The notes under the pieces: model-generated
The model's database searches: none
What the model saw: the letters and a program-made list of their open reading frames with translations, nothing else
What the model was told of the DNA's origin: nothing
Shown here: piece by piece, positions 21,545-30,925 of the stretch
How the letters are laid out: each line of letters begins with the position of its first letter
Numbering within the stretch: the first letter of the stretch is position 1
Translations under genes and position numbers: made by a program
Source of the DNA: Ophiostoma sp. CBS 140.51
Taxonomy: Eukaryota; Ascomycota; Sordariomycetes; Ophiostomatales; Ophiostomataceae
Assembly: GCA_029298735.1 (NCBI GenBank)
Contig: JANSLP010000031.1
Location: 62,001 to 126,000, forward strand
Length of the DNA stretch: 64,000 nt
Reading direction: 5' to 3'

Positions 21545-24500
21545 ATGTACAGAGCAAAAGAACTCCAACGGGCATGCCCGCGGAGTCAAGCATGGCTGCG
21601 ACAGGCACTTGCCAATGGTCTGATTGGCGCCGAGAGTCAAGCTTCGACATCGACGACCACTTTGAAGACGAGCACGCGACGATTCACGGCAGCGGCAAGA
21701 CAACGGCAGTCGACTGTTCAGACACAGCGCCAGTCCTCGAAGCAGCTGAGACCCTTTTCGACTTCGCGGACAGTTTGTCAGGACGACAAGGACGCTAAGG
21801 CAGAGGCCGGCAACGACAAGGCTGACATTGAAGTCTTTGTCCGTGACGCCCGGGCCATCTTTGGCAACACGCTGCCCAAGGACTACCTGAACGAGGAGGA
21901 GTACAAGCTATACCTGCGTCTGTACGGTGCACCGCTGCGGGAGACACAACTAGAAGACGTGGCTATTCTGCAATCGGCAGAGCGTCTGCGGCAGGCCCAG
22001 GAGGCGGGTGCCAAGGATGGATTGGGCGACATTCCGACGCTTTCGGAGGACGACTACCGTGTCAATGTCAACGAGAGGGGCCAGCAATACATCAACGTCA
22101 ACGCCAGCGCACGGATATACGAGCAGTCCATAGAGGAGGTGGACCCTGCACTCGCCGATGGCGAGGAATACAACCCCAAGAACTACGAAGCGGAAGAGTA
22201 CGAAGCCGAAGACTACGAGCGTCTTACCGACGACAATGCCACGACAACGGCACCCCCTATCGACGAGAACACCAACTACATGCAGGCCCGGGCGCGCAGC
22301 AAGCGCCAGTACAACATGCTGACTCGGCTGCAGCAGGACTTTGAGACGGCACGGCTCAAGGCCGAGGATGAGGCCAAGCTGCAGAAACATAAAGAACTGC
22401 AAGAGGAGGCCGACCTGGCTGCGGCAGCAGCGAAAGCTATTGAAGACGAGGAAGGGTTCATCGAAACCTACGACCAACCGCACGAGGAAGAAGAATGGGG
22501 CGCCGAGGACGACGAGTTTCGCGACGACCCCCAGGACGCCGCCTTTTTTGGCAACTCGGTCAGCCGTGTGCACCCTCTGACCCGTTTGGGGCACTCGCGC
22601 ACGAACCCGAGCACCGTCCAGCTGCCCAAGGCCAACTTTGTCGAGCCCATTACCGAGATGCTCAAACGCACAAAAATTAACCATGTGCGCATGGCCGCCG
22701 GCGAGGCCTTTGGCGGCATGGATTTCCCGCACTCGCCGCGGACGGTGGCGTCGCCATCCAAAACGAAACGCGGCGCGGGCACCTACCAGCAGATGCCCGT
22801 GGCCATGGAGGCCGGCCAGACGAGCATGCGCGACATTGAGGCCGACGTCTACATCTCGACTGTCCTGCCTTATGTGTATACAACAGCTATGAGCACACTC
22901 ACAGAAGTGCGCCGCCGTCTGGGCCCTAGCTGGGTCGAGAATATGATCTTCAAGGCCGACGGCAGCAACCCACGCGTTTTGGATGTCGGCGGTGGTGGCG
23001 GTGCCCTGGCCGCCTGGAACTCCGTGTTCCGTGCCGAGTTGTCCATGCTCCGCGACCGCGGCCGGCTGCCCAAGCGCAAGGAGCCTGCCATATCAGACAT
23101 TGTCCAGGCCGAAGACGAGGCCATGGACGCCGAAGAGCTCGAAGCCTTGGGTATGATTGTCAAGGCCCGCCCCACCAAAGACGAGCAGTCGCAACGCAGA
23201 CGTCTGGAGCGTATTGTTGTCGTCGGCAACGACCAGCTGCGGTACCGCGTCTCGCGCATGCTGCACGACACCACCTTTATTCCCCGCCTGCCTGACCTGC
23301 TGCACTCGTCTGAGAACACCAAGCGCCACATTGACGCGCCCGCCACGCCGCATCCCAAGGGCCGCGGCCGCCCCAAGACGTACGATGTCATTATCGCTTC
23401 TCATTTACTGCTGCCCACCGACAAGCCCCACGAGCGCCACGCCATCGTCAACAACCTGTGGGCCAGCCTCAACCCGGACGGCGGTGTCTTGATTATTCTG
23501 GAAAAGGGCCACCCGCGCGGTTTCGAGGCCGTCGCCGACGCCCGCCAGCTGATTCTCGACAAACATCTAGAGCCCCCGTCCCAGGGTAGCCAACATGAAC
23601 CGTCTGACGGCGCCAACCCCTTCTTTGACGGCCGCAAAGACCGCGAGCCGGGCATGATTATCGCTCCCTGCACCAGCCACGGCAAGTGTCCCATGTACCT
23701 GACGCCCGGCCTGTCGCACGGTCGCAAAGATTTCTGCCACTTTAGCCAGCGCTTCACCCGACCTCCGTTCCTACAGCGCTTGTTGCTCGGCACCCACCAC
23801 AACCACGAAAATGTCGACTTTTCCTACATTGCCGTCCAGCGCGGCACCCAAAAGGCCGACCTGCCTGCCGAACAAAAGGACAAGGTGCCCAACACCCCCG
23901 AACTCGACGACAGGATCCGCACTGATCTTGCCAAGGTCTATGGCATTTCGTCAGATATTCCGCTGCCGCCCCAGGCACCGCTTGTCCAGGGTAGACAGGC
24001 CGCCGACGCCGCCTTCAAGGGCTTCGCCAACGTCTGGACCGCCCCCGAAATCCCCGATGCAGACGTGGCCAACCCGGCGTTCCGGCAACCACCACTGCCC
24101 CCTCCGCCGCCACCCAAGGACGCCGTCAACCCGCACCCGCTCGCCCTCGCCCGCACCGTCATGCCCGCCCTCAAACGGCAGGGCCATGTCACCCTGGATG
24201 TGTGCACGCCCGCAGGTCAGCTCGAGCGCTGGACCGTGCCCCGGTCTTTCGGGAAACAGGCCTACCACGATGCCCGGAAAGTGCGCTGGGGCGACCTGTG
24301 GGCGCTCGGTGCCAAGACGCGGGTGCCAAAGACGGTCCGACTCGGCCGCCACCTTGTCGAGAAGAAGAAGAGGGAAGAAGAAGAGGCGCTGCTCAACATG
24401 GAGGGCCTCGAGTACGGCGACGAGGAGCCCGCCGTGGCCAAGCGGACACGCAACCGGCAGCGTGCCAAGTGGGAGAAGAAGACGCGCGGCGGCAAGTTTG

Positions 24501-24610
24501 GCAGCAAGAACAAAACCCCCAAACTCCGGGGTTCCAGAGAAGAGCAGGCCGAGGCTTTCATGAAGAAGCTCAAGGATGTCGTCTATGATGACAAGCACGA
24601 CCACGTTTAA
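21545..24610 (+). CDS. rsm22: Rsm22/METTL17-like mitoribosome small-subunit assembly factor
   Basis: A single exon encodes 1021 residues from ATG 21545 (context CACCATGT). The frame stays open upstream to 21413, but that part is a pyrimidine tract, whereas MYRAKELQRACPRSQAWLRQ makes a good mitochondrial presequence. After an acidic middle part, the methyltransferase-like domain carries RVLDVGGGGGALAAW (about residue 477) and YDVIIASHLLLP. The Rsm22 cysteine cluster is at about 708-730: PCTSHGKCPMYL and RKDFCHFSQRF; a further Cys in LDVCTPAGQLERW may be the fourth ligand, as in the [4Fe-4S] cluster of METTL17. The C-terminus is basic. The protein acts in mitochondrial small-subunit assembly or translation. 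It is longer than yeast Rsm22 because of the acidic insert and tail. Catalytic activity is doubtful in the family. Confidence 0.87.
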   Translation: MYRAKELQRACPRSQAWLRQALANGLIGAESQASTSTTTLKTSTRRFTAAARQRQSTVQTQRQSSKQLRPFSTSRTVCQDDKDAKAEAGNDKADIEVFVRDARAIFGNTLPKDYLNEEEYKLYLRLYGAPLRETQLEDVAILQSAERLRQAQEAGAKDGLGDIPTLSEDDYRVNVNERGQQYINVNASARIYEQSIEEVDPALADGEEYNPKNYEAEEYEAEDYERLTDDNATTTAPPIDENTNYMQARARSKRQYNMLTRLQQDFETARLKAEDEAKLQKHKELQEEADLAAAAAKAIEDEEGFIETYDQPHEEEEWGAEDDEFRDDPQDAAFFGNSVSRVHPLTRLGHSRTNPSTVQLPKANFVEPITEMLKRTKINHVRMAAGEAFGGMDFPHSPRTVASPSKTKRGAGTYQQMPVAMEAGQTSMRDIEADVYISTVLPYVYTTAMSTLTEVRRRLGPSWVENMIFKADGSNPRVLDVGGGGGALAAWNSVFRAELSMLRDRGRLPKRKEPAISDIVQAEDEAMDAEELEALGMIVKARPTKDEQSQRRRLERIVVVGNDQLRYRVSRMLHDTTFIPRLPDLLHSSENTKRHIDAPATPHPKGRGRPKTYDVIIASHLLLPTDKPHERHAIVNNLWASLNPDGGVLIILEKGHPRGFEAVADARQLILDKHLEPPSQGSQHEPSDGANPFFDGRKDREPGMIIAPCTSHGKCPMYLTPGLSHGRKDFCHFSQRFTRPPFLQRLLLGTHHNHENVDFSYIAVQRGTQKADLPAEQKDKVPNTPELDDRIRTDLAKVYGISSDIPLPPQAPLVQGRQAADAAFKGFANVWTAPEIPDADVANPAFRQPPLPPPPPPKDAVNPHPLALARTVMPALKRQGHVTLDVCTPAGQLERWTVPRSFGKQAYHDARKVRWGDLWALGAKTRVPKTVRLGRHLVEKKKREEEEALLNMEGLEYGDEEPAVAKRTRNRQRAKWEKKTRGGKFGSKNKTPKLRGSREEQAEAFMKKLKDVVYDDKHDHV

Positions 24611-25234
24611 GTGTACCTGTACCATTTTGTAATGCATCTACATCTCATGTCATTTACGTTTGAAAACTCCCCTGTACAATACCATACTACTCTACAAAAT
24701 AGACTCATGAACAAAACTAAAGTCAGCATGTCAATGTGATCCTACCGTCTGCAATCATAGCGATTCACAACGTGGTCGATCCTTGCAGCCCTGCCGAGAC
24801 GCCAAAAAGAGGGACTAGTCTAGCCTAGCAGCTTGCAGCTTGCAGGGGCAGGTGTCAACAAAGACTACTTACACCATATTCTCCTATGTAGATGAGCAAG
24901 TTTGAGCAGTTTCCGAAAAAGAAAACGAAGAAGATGAAGAGAACGAAACCATCTAATCTTTCTCACTCTTTCTCGGTGTAAGACTTCGGAGATAGTTTTT
25001 GACGTGTCTCGCCTATTCTTTCATTTTCACGGCAGTCTTGACTGTACTTTGTATGTTTATTGACGTTAATTGAAAGAGGTGAGGATGTACACTTCTTAAG
25101 CTGTATGCTACATAAAGCCCTACTTGACGACTGCTGTTCGTCGATCACATCATATTTCTTGTGCAATTATTTTGACCCCCAAACCCCGGTCTCTCCATCC
25201 CGTCGTGTCCATCCTGCGCCTACATACACGACAA
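24611..25234. other. convergent 3' regions, rsm22 / copper transporter
   Basis: A/T-rich intergenic sequence without coding character. A short direct repeat, AGCTTGCAGCTTGCAG, occurs at about 24830-24846. Confidence 0.45.
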
Positions 25235-25979
25235 CTAGCCGCAGCACGCCGGCGCCTCCATCGTGCCACCAGGCCTGACGGTAGGGTTGGGACTAAAGGT
25301 CAGCGAAAAACATAAAATTGAAGGATACGCACGGGAGACCTACTCGCCAATCGCTTCCCAGTTGAAAATGAAGCTGCCCAGGAAGGCACCGATGAGAATG
25401 CAGATAATAAAGTACCCGTTGTAGTACATGGCCAGCAGCATGACAAAATAGCCGACGCCAAACTGGAGCACGTATAAAATGGACCGAATAATTTGCTGCC
25501 ACAGCTTGGGACGGAAGGGAGTCGGTGCTTCGACAGAACGAATGGGGCTCACGTCTTGGGCGGACTGGCTAGTCAAGCTGGACTCGATCTTGTTGTACTG
25601 CTGGTGGTGGTTGGCGCGGTGCTGGCGGACGAGGTAGCGGTCGTACTCTTTGGCAGCGCGGCGGAGCATTTCGAGGGAGATGACCAGCAGAACAACGCCG
25701 ATGCAAGAACCGGCAAAGGCACCGCGGGAGGTAATTTGCCAAGATTGGGCGATGAAGCAAGCGTCGATGGTGTTCCAGTTCCAGAGCATCTAAACAGTCA
25801 GCGAGCGAAGCGAGCGTCGCCGGACGAGCAACAAAATAACGAGCGCAGCGAGGACAAAATAAACGTACAGAAATCTTGCAGGTGTTACCACCCATACCGC
25901 CCATGCTCATGGTGTGCGTAGAGCTGGCCATGGCGGCCGAGGCTGTCGCCGTTCCTGTGGATGACATTGGCATGTCCAT
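25235..25979 (-). CDS. Ctr3-like high-affinity copper transporter
   Basis: Exons are 25979..25869, 25789..25344 and 25292..25235, giving 204 residues. Introns are 79 and 51 bp (GTACGT..TTTAG; GTAGGT..TTTAG). The N-terminus is Met-rich (MDMPMSS; MSMGGMGGNTCKIS); the second exon gives MLWNWNTIDACFIAQSWQI, almost the same as yeast Ctr3, then helix 1 (FAGSCIGVVLLVISLEMLRR), helix 2 (LQFGVGYFVMLLAMYYNGYF, containing the MxxxM-type pattern) and helix 3 (IIGAFLG-type, GSFIFNW). The last exon ends PACCG, a Cys pair comparable to the CC near the Ctr3 C-terminus. Trimeric Ctr proteins import Cu(I). ATG 25979 was chosen because it gives the usual short Met-rich ectodomain; an in-frame ATG at 26075 would add 32 residues. 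It is divergent from a metalloreductase gene. Confidence 0.9.
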
Positions 25980-27393
25980 GCTGGCAGTGGGAAAGCGAAA
26001 CGTTGGGTAACTGGGATGGTGGGATGTCAAGCCGTAGGGAAGTGCAGCTGGAGGAAGACCGGAACGATCCACCATGATGAGAATTGGACGGCGGGCAACC
26101 GCGTATTATACACCGAGTGTGAATAGAGCTTGAGAAGAAACAATAAGATATGCCAAGATAAAACACCTGACCCATAAACACAATCAGATGCACGGCGTGG
26201 AAGAACTGCAGATGTGAGAACGAATACGGAGTACGAACAGCTACGGCTCGGTGTTCGGACAAACGCATGTTGTTTACTACAACAAAGACTTGATGCTGCA
26301 AAAGGAAGGAGCGGCGGACACTTGGCGGCGCATGGCATCCATGGCGTGAGCGAGTTTGCGGAGACCGGGAGCTATCGACCATCTACGGAGGTGGAAAGGA
26401 AGGCACGAGTGGACGGACTAGAGAACAAAGTGAGAAGGTTTTCTCGGGTGCACCTTCCGAGCGGAGTAGAATGTTCTTGTTTATTAGGTTTATTGATGAT
26501 CGTTTTTGCCGTATTGCCTGCCGGTAGAAAACATTCAGATTATCTTGGCTAGGAAAGAGCGACCATGATGCGATGTGTTGACATGTCAACAAGAGGCAAG
26601 ACCCTATCCTCAAGGAAGGAACGATGCAGTCTCACAATGTACAAACATGTCTTGGGAAAGGGGTATTTGACAGACGTCGAACTATTCATAATTCTCCGGA
26701 AATATATTCAAGACCAGAATTCTTCATTCACCTATCCATGACCTGGCCAGAACAGTCAATAACATAACGCTGAAAGGCGGCTCGATCACCCAGAACATCT
26801 CCTCTCATTCGTTCCCGACGAGGCGTTTTATGCACGCAATCTTGCTCAACCAGCAACCAGCAGCTAGCAAATAGCAAACTCACCACTCGTGCGATAAACA
26901 CCGCTTTGTCTTCTTCAAGTTTGGAACGATACCACCTCAAGTATCCATCCATACACACAGCAGACAATTCTTGACAGCAACAACACCAATGGCAGTTCTT
27001 CGTTTTCTTTCCGACAGGCAAATATTGGCTGGTCGGACGTTGACAAAAACAAATGTGGCTGAACAGACGAGCACATATCGTGGGGTGAAGAAGAAGCACA
27101 ACAACGACGGCATATGGGTTCAGGATGTCGGCATCTACCCCGGTGTGTTTTGACACCGACATGGTTGCTTTCTTGGGCTGTCCTCAATAGGACCTCTCTG
27201 ATATTACTTCCCAGGTAGTCTGGACCGCCAGGTGCCGTGGGCCGCCTGATGATCAGCTATATCTATAAGAAGACGGCACAGATGCTGTGGGATGTGTTTT
27301 GATTTTGAACTCACCTTTTTGTCTGTCTTATGTTGTCGTATACTTTATTTAACAAAACATCATCGTTTGAAACTCAATAATCACCACTCCACC
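25980..27393. promoter_or_regulatory. shared divergent region, copper transporter / metalloreductase
   Basis: About 1.4 kb lie between divergent starts. It is the only place for both promoters. Several GATA-containing words occur (for example near 26150 and 26890), as expected by chance at this length; no clear copper-response TTTGCTC box was found. Short open frames here show no coding character. Confidence 0.45.
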
Positions 27394-29643
27394 ATGGCCA
27401 TCGACGTCGCTTTTCCGCGATGGCAAGCATCTGGTTTCATGGCTGCCTTGATCACCTTCTCCTCCTTCCTCAGCCCTACCTCGGCATTCAACGCCGGCGC
27501 TCTCACTGGCTTCCCCGTCAACAACTACGACCCTTACTGTGCCATGGCCTGTGTGCGGTCACTCAACGGGCTGATGCTTAGCTGCTCCAGCACAATCGGC
27601 AGTGGCGGCATGGTGGGCATGATGGACTTTGCAACATCGTCGGCCTGCTGGGCCAGCAACACGCCCTTCCTCACCAGCCTGGCATACTGTATGACAGTTC
27701 AATGTGCCATTGACGAATTCTCCCTCGGTGAAGATATCCCGGCGTCCAAGTTCGAGTGGTTCTGGGAGACGGAGGCGACGGGACAGATTTCTGTGGGTGC
27801 CGTGATGGTGACGCCCAAATGGACGTATGCTCAAGCACTGGTCGAGGCACAAGCTATTGTTTCCAACTCGTCTACCAGCGGCGGCCTTCCCACTCTTGAG
27901 GCTGACGCTATGTGGCTCAACACGACATCACTCGTATCGCCGGCGACCTACCGTGCACAATGGAACGTCCTGGTTGCTGTGCAAGAGGAGACGACCAAGG
28001 AGAACAGGTACGGCATCATCATGCTTTCGGTTGGTGTTTTGTTGCCGATTGTCTGCACGGCTTTCGCGAGCAGCAGTCTTTTGCCGGCCTCTCTCCACCG
28101 GTTCGTGCACCGTCTCAGACCGTATCTCGTCTGGCCCAGCACTGTCGGCACCTACAACGTGCGGCCGCTACCATACGGCCTCGGTAACGCGCCCACCCGC
28201 GGACAAGCTCTATACATTGGAATTTTCGTCATCCTCAACATCGTCTTCACGTCGGTCAACTACCGCGCCCGGGAACCCAGTGCTTGGTTCCTCAACACAA
28301 GCCGCGAGATTGCCGCCTATATCTTGTACCGCACGGGCCAGCTGGGCTACATCTTGCTGCCGCTGGTCTTCTTGTTCGGCTCCCGCAACAATTTCTTGTT
28401 GCTGGTCCCCGGCGCTGCGGGTTGGAGCCATGCCACTTACCTGGTGCTGCACCGCTGGGTGGCGCGGGTGTTTGCTCTACAGGCCATTCTGCACTCTGTC
28501 GTCGGTCTTGTTTTGTACAAGCTCAACGGCACCTATGCCACAGAGTCGGTCAAGCCCTACTGGTCCTGGGGTATCGTGGCCACACTCATGGTTGTGCTCT
28601 TGACATTTGGATTGAGTGGATTGTCTGCACGCACACACGCCTACGAGTTGTTCTTGGTGGGCCACATCGTATTTTCAGCACTGCTGCTCGTCGGCTGCTG
28701 GTACCATGCCTACGACCTCTACAAGTTTCTGGGTGGCGTATTTGATTTCATCTATGCGGCTGTGGCTGTGTGGTTCTTTGACCGGGCACTGCGTGTGCTG
28801 CGTGTGGTTGGTCTCCTGGGTGCCCGCCGGGCTTGTGTCACCGATTTGGGCGGCGACAGCGACATTGTCCGTGTCGACATACCCGGTGTGCGCTGGACGA
28901 GTTTTGATGCCCTGGGAAAGCATGTCTACGTGTACCTGCCAACGCTGACACCGCTGCGGCCATGGGAGAACCATCCGTTTTCGATTGTACCGACAGCATT
29001 GGTGGGTGTGCCAAAGAATATACAGCCAAGTCTTGTCGGCGATATTGAGAAGACGGGCGGTCTCGTCAACACGGTGGCCATTGACGGTGCATCGTCCCCA
29101 TTGCAGTCGGGCCCTGCCTCAGTCTCCAACTCTACCAGCCCCGTCGGCGACACATCCGGCATCACCCTCTACATCCGCCGCGCTCAAGGCGTCACCCGCC
29201 ATCTTGTCGCCAACCCGTCACTGTTTGTCCTCCTGGAAGGACCGTACGCCAACACGGGCACCTCAACGGCAACAAATGCACTCCTCCGCTGTGACCGTCT
29301 GCTGTTGATTGGCGGCGGCATTGGCATCACAGCTTTGCTGCCCTACTTGACGTGCCATGCAAATACAAAGCTCGCATGGAGTCTACGGGATGCGGCAAGG
29401 CCACTGCTCGACGACTTGAGTGGTCTTCTCGAGAGCCGCAAAGACGACGACATCCGTATTGGCAGTCGTCTGGACGTGGCCCAGCTGTTGGCCGACGAGG
29501 CCGGTGCTGGATGGAGACGAGTGGGCGTTGTGGTCTCTGGTCCGGGTGGATTGTGTGACAGTGTCAGGGCTGGCGTTGTTGTGATTGCAAAGGCAACGGC
29601 CTCTACAGAGTTTGAGCTGGAAGTGGAAGCATACTCGTGGTAG
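27394..29643 (+). CDS. ferric/cupric-chelate reductase (FRE family flavocytochrome)
   Basis: A single exon encodes 749 residues from ATG 27394 (CACCATGG). A signal peptide (ending near SPTSAFNA) is followed by a Cys-containing extracellular region of about 180 residues. The ferric-reductase membrane domain spans about 209-476. Two histidine pairs expected to hold two haems are visible: HRWVARVFALQAILH and HIVFSALLLVGCWYH, each spaced 14. The cytosolic half has the FAD motif HPFSIVPT (about 526) and the NADPH motif LLIGGGIGIT (about 636-645); the C-terminus EFELEVEAYSW fits the family. The enzyme moves electrons from NADPH across the membrane to reduce Fe(III) or Cu(II) outside. Its divergent neighbour is a Ctr3-like Cu(I) transporter, which suggests reduction feeding import. 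Metal preference is not readable from sequence. Confidence 0.9.
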   Translation: MAIDVAFPRWQASGFMAALITFSSFLSPTSAFNAGALTGFPVNNYDPYCAMACVRSLNGLMLSCSSTIGSGGMVGMMDFATSSACWASNTPFLTSLAYCMTVQCAIDEFSLGEDIPASKFEWFWETEATGQISVGAVMVTPKWTYAQALVEAQAIVSNSSTSGGLPTLEADAMWLNTTSLVSPATYRAQWNVLVAVQEETTKENRYGIIMLSVGVLLPIVCTAFASSSLLPASLHRFVHRLRPYLVWPSTVGTYNVRPLPYGLGNAPTRGQALYIGIFVILNIVFTSVNYRAREPSAWFLNTSREIAAYILYRTGQLGYILLPLVFLFGSRNNFLLLVPGAAGWSHATYLVLHRWVARVFALQAILHSVVGLVLYKLNGTYATESVKPYWSWGIVATLMVVLLTFGLSGLSARTHAYELFLVGHIVFSALLLVGCWYHAYDLYKFLGGVFDFIYAAVAVWFFDRALRVLRVVGLLGARRACVTDLGGDSDIVRVDIPGVRWTSFDALGKHVYVYLPTLTPLRPWENHPFSIVPTALVGVPKNIQPSLVGDIEKTGGLVNTVAIDGASSPLQSGPASVSNSTSPVGDTSGITLYIRRAQGVTRHLVANPSLFVLLEGPYANTGTSTATNALLRCDRLLLIGGGIGITALLPYLTCHANTKLAWSLRDAARPLLDDLSGLLESRKDDDIRIGSRLDVAQLLADEAGAGWRRVGVVVSGPGGLCDSVRAGVVVIAKATASTEFELEVEAYSW

Positions 29644-29825
29644 ATGCAGTGTCCGGAGATGTGCAGCTTGTGCGGTTCACGCGAATATGCACTTCCTGGC
29701 CCTGATTTATTTTCATATTCTCTTATTTTAAGCAGAATATTTGCATGTCTAAGGCCACATGTATCTTGCAAGCCTCTTTCCGTTTTTTATTTGCTTTAAG
29801 CTCGAATGTGGTCATAAAAACCAAC

Positions 29826-29845
29826 GAGATCTATTTTAAGATCTC
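29826..29845. repeat. inverted repeat downstream of the metalloreductase
   Basis: GAGATCT and AGATCTC arms (7 bp, perfect) flank ATTTTA, about 185 bp after the stop codon. It could form a hairpin in the 3' region. No role is known. Confidence 0.4.
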
Positions 29846-30757
29846 ATCCTTTGTCCTCGTCTGTCCTCGTGGCGTCCTCTAGTCTGTTGTGTACTCGTTT
29901 GCTCACTTTCCTCTACTTAAGCTTTTCAGCCTGTCTGTTGTGTAGGTCTTGGGCTAGACAAGGCAGGACCGAGATGGCGGTGCGGCGATCAATACAAAGA
30001 AAAACCAGTTGACAACTTTAGAAACTCGATTCTTGTGTCCCAGATCATCTACATAGGATTCTGCCCTATTTTCAGTCTTGTCCTCTGGCAACCACATGTT
30101 TCTTTGCTGCTTTCTTGTTTCCATGTGGTCGCACAAAAGTCTGCCGCTGCTGAGCAATGAGGCACTGTAAAACAAGACAAGACAGGAGAGAGGAAGCATA
30201 CAAGCGGCACTCGATAAAGACCATTGAAAATCAAGGACATCAAAAAGTCGTCAGCCACAACCCGCGGTTGTGGTTTGTAAGACATTCTTCCTTTCCTCAG
30301 GCGACACCGTGCCCATTTACGCCGTATGCCCGTGTACAACTTTGTACGGTGCTCCCGAATGGGTGAGTCGTAGGGAACGACGAAAAAACAAACAACATCG
30401 GGATCTGACAATGTACAGTTTGTGGCGCGAACCGTATGTCCTGGCGGCAGCCACCCGGCGATCTCACCCGCCACCCATTATCAATCCTCCATCATATTCG
30501 TCCTTCCATGTAATGTACTGTAATGTACAAGTGGCCCATCCATCAGCTTGGGATTTTCAGTGTCAGCCCCGGGTTTCTTACCGGTTTTTGGTGGGCATTC
30601 TTCTCTGAAGTCTTCTCAACCTACCCAATAAAATACATTTTACGGCACAGATGCACACTCCAATGTTGATCCGAAAAAGATCTGCTGAGCAAAGCACAAG
30701 GCTGAGTCTCCGTCTCTCAGAGGCAAATGTAGGTCCTTGGTATCTTTATCTTTCTTC

Positions 30758-30925
30758 CTACGCGTTCTTGCCGGCAGAACCCTTGTCGGATATTTTGAAA
30801 ATGCTGTGGTTCTCGATCGTTTGCTTCTGCGAGTCTGCTTCTGCAACGATTTTGTGATTGAAGCCGTCTCGGCGGTAGTTGCAGTAAAGTGTCCTGCAGT
30901 TGAAAGTGTAAGTCGTTTCCATCAT
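30758..30925 (-). CDS. possible 55-residue small protein, unknown (weak)
   Basis: A complete small frame runs from ATG 30925 (second ATG 30922), with an in-frame TGA two codons upstream, to TAG at 30758. The product starts MMETTYTFNCRTLYCNYRRD and ends ISDKGSAGKNA. It is polar with two Cys and no signal peptide. About two thirds of its codons end in G or C, as in real genes of this window, although it lies in a gene-poor stretch. I do not recognise a family. It could be a short gene, a leftover exon or chance. On the opposite strand a GTAAGT..CACGTAG pair could define a 106-bp intron across the same place. Confidence 0.25.
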   Translation of the reverse strand: MMETTYTFNCRTLYCNYRRDGFNHKIVAEADSQKQTIENHSIFKISDKGSAGKNA

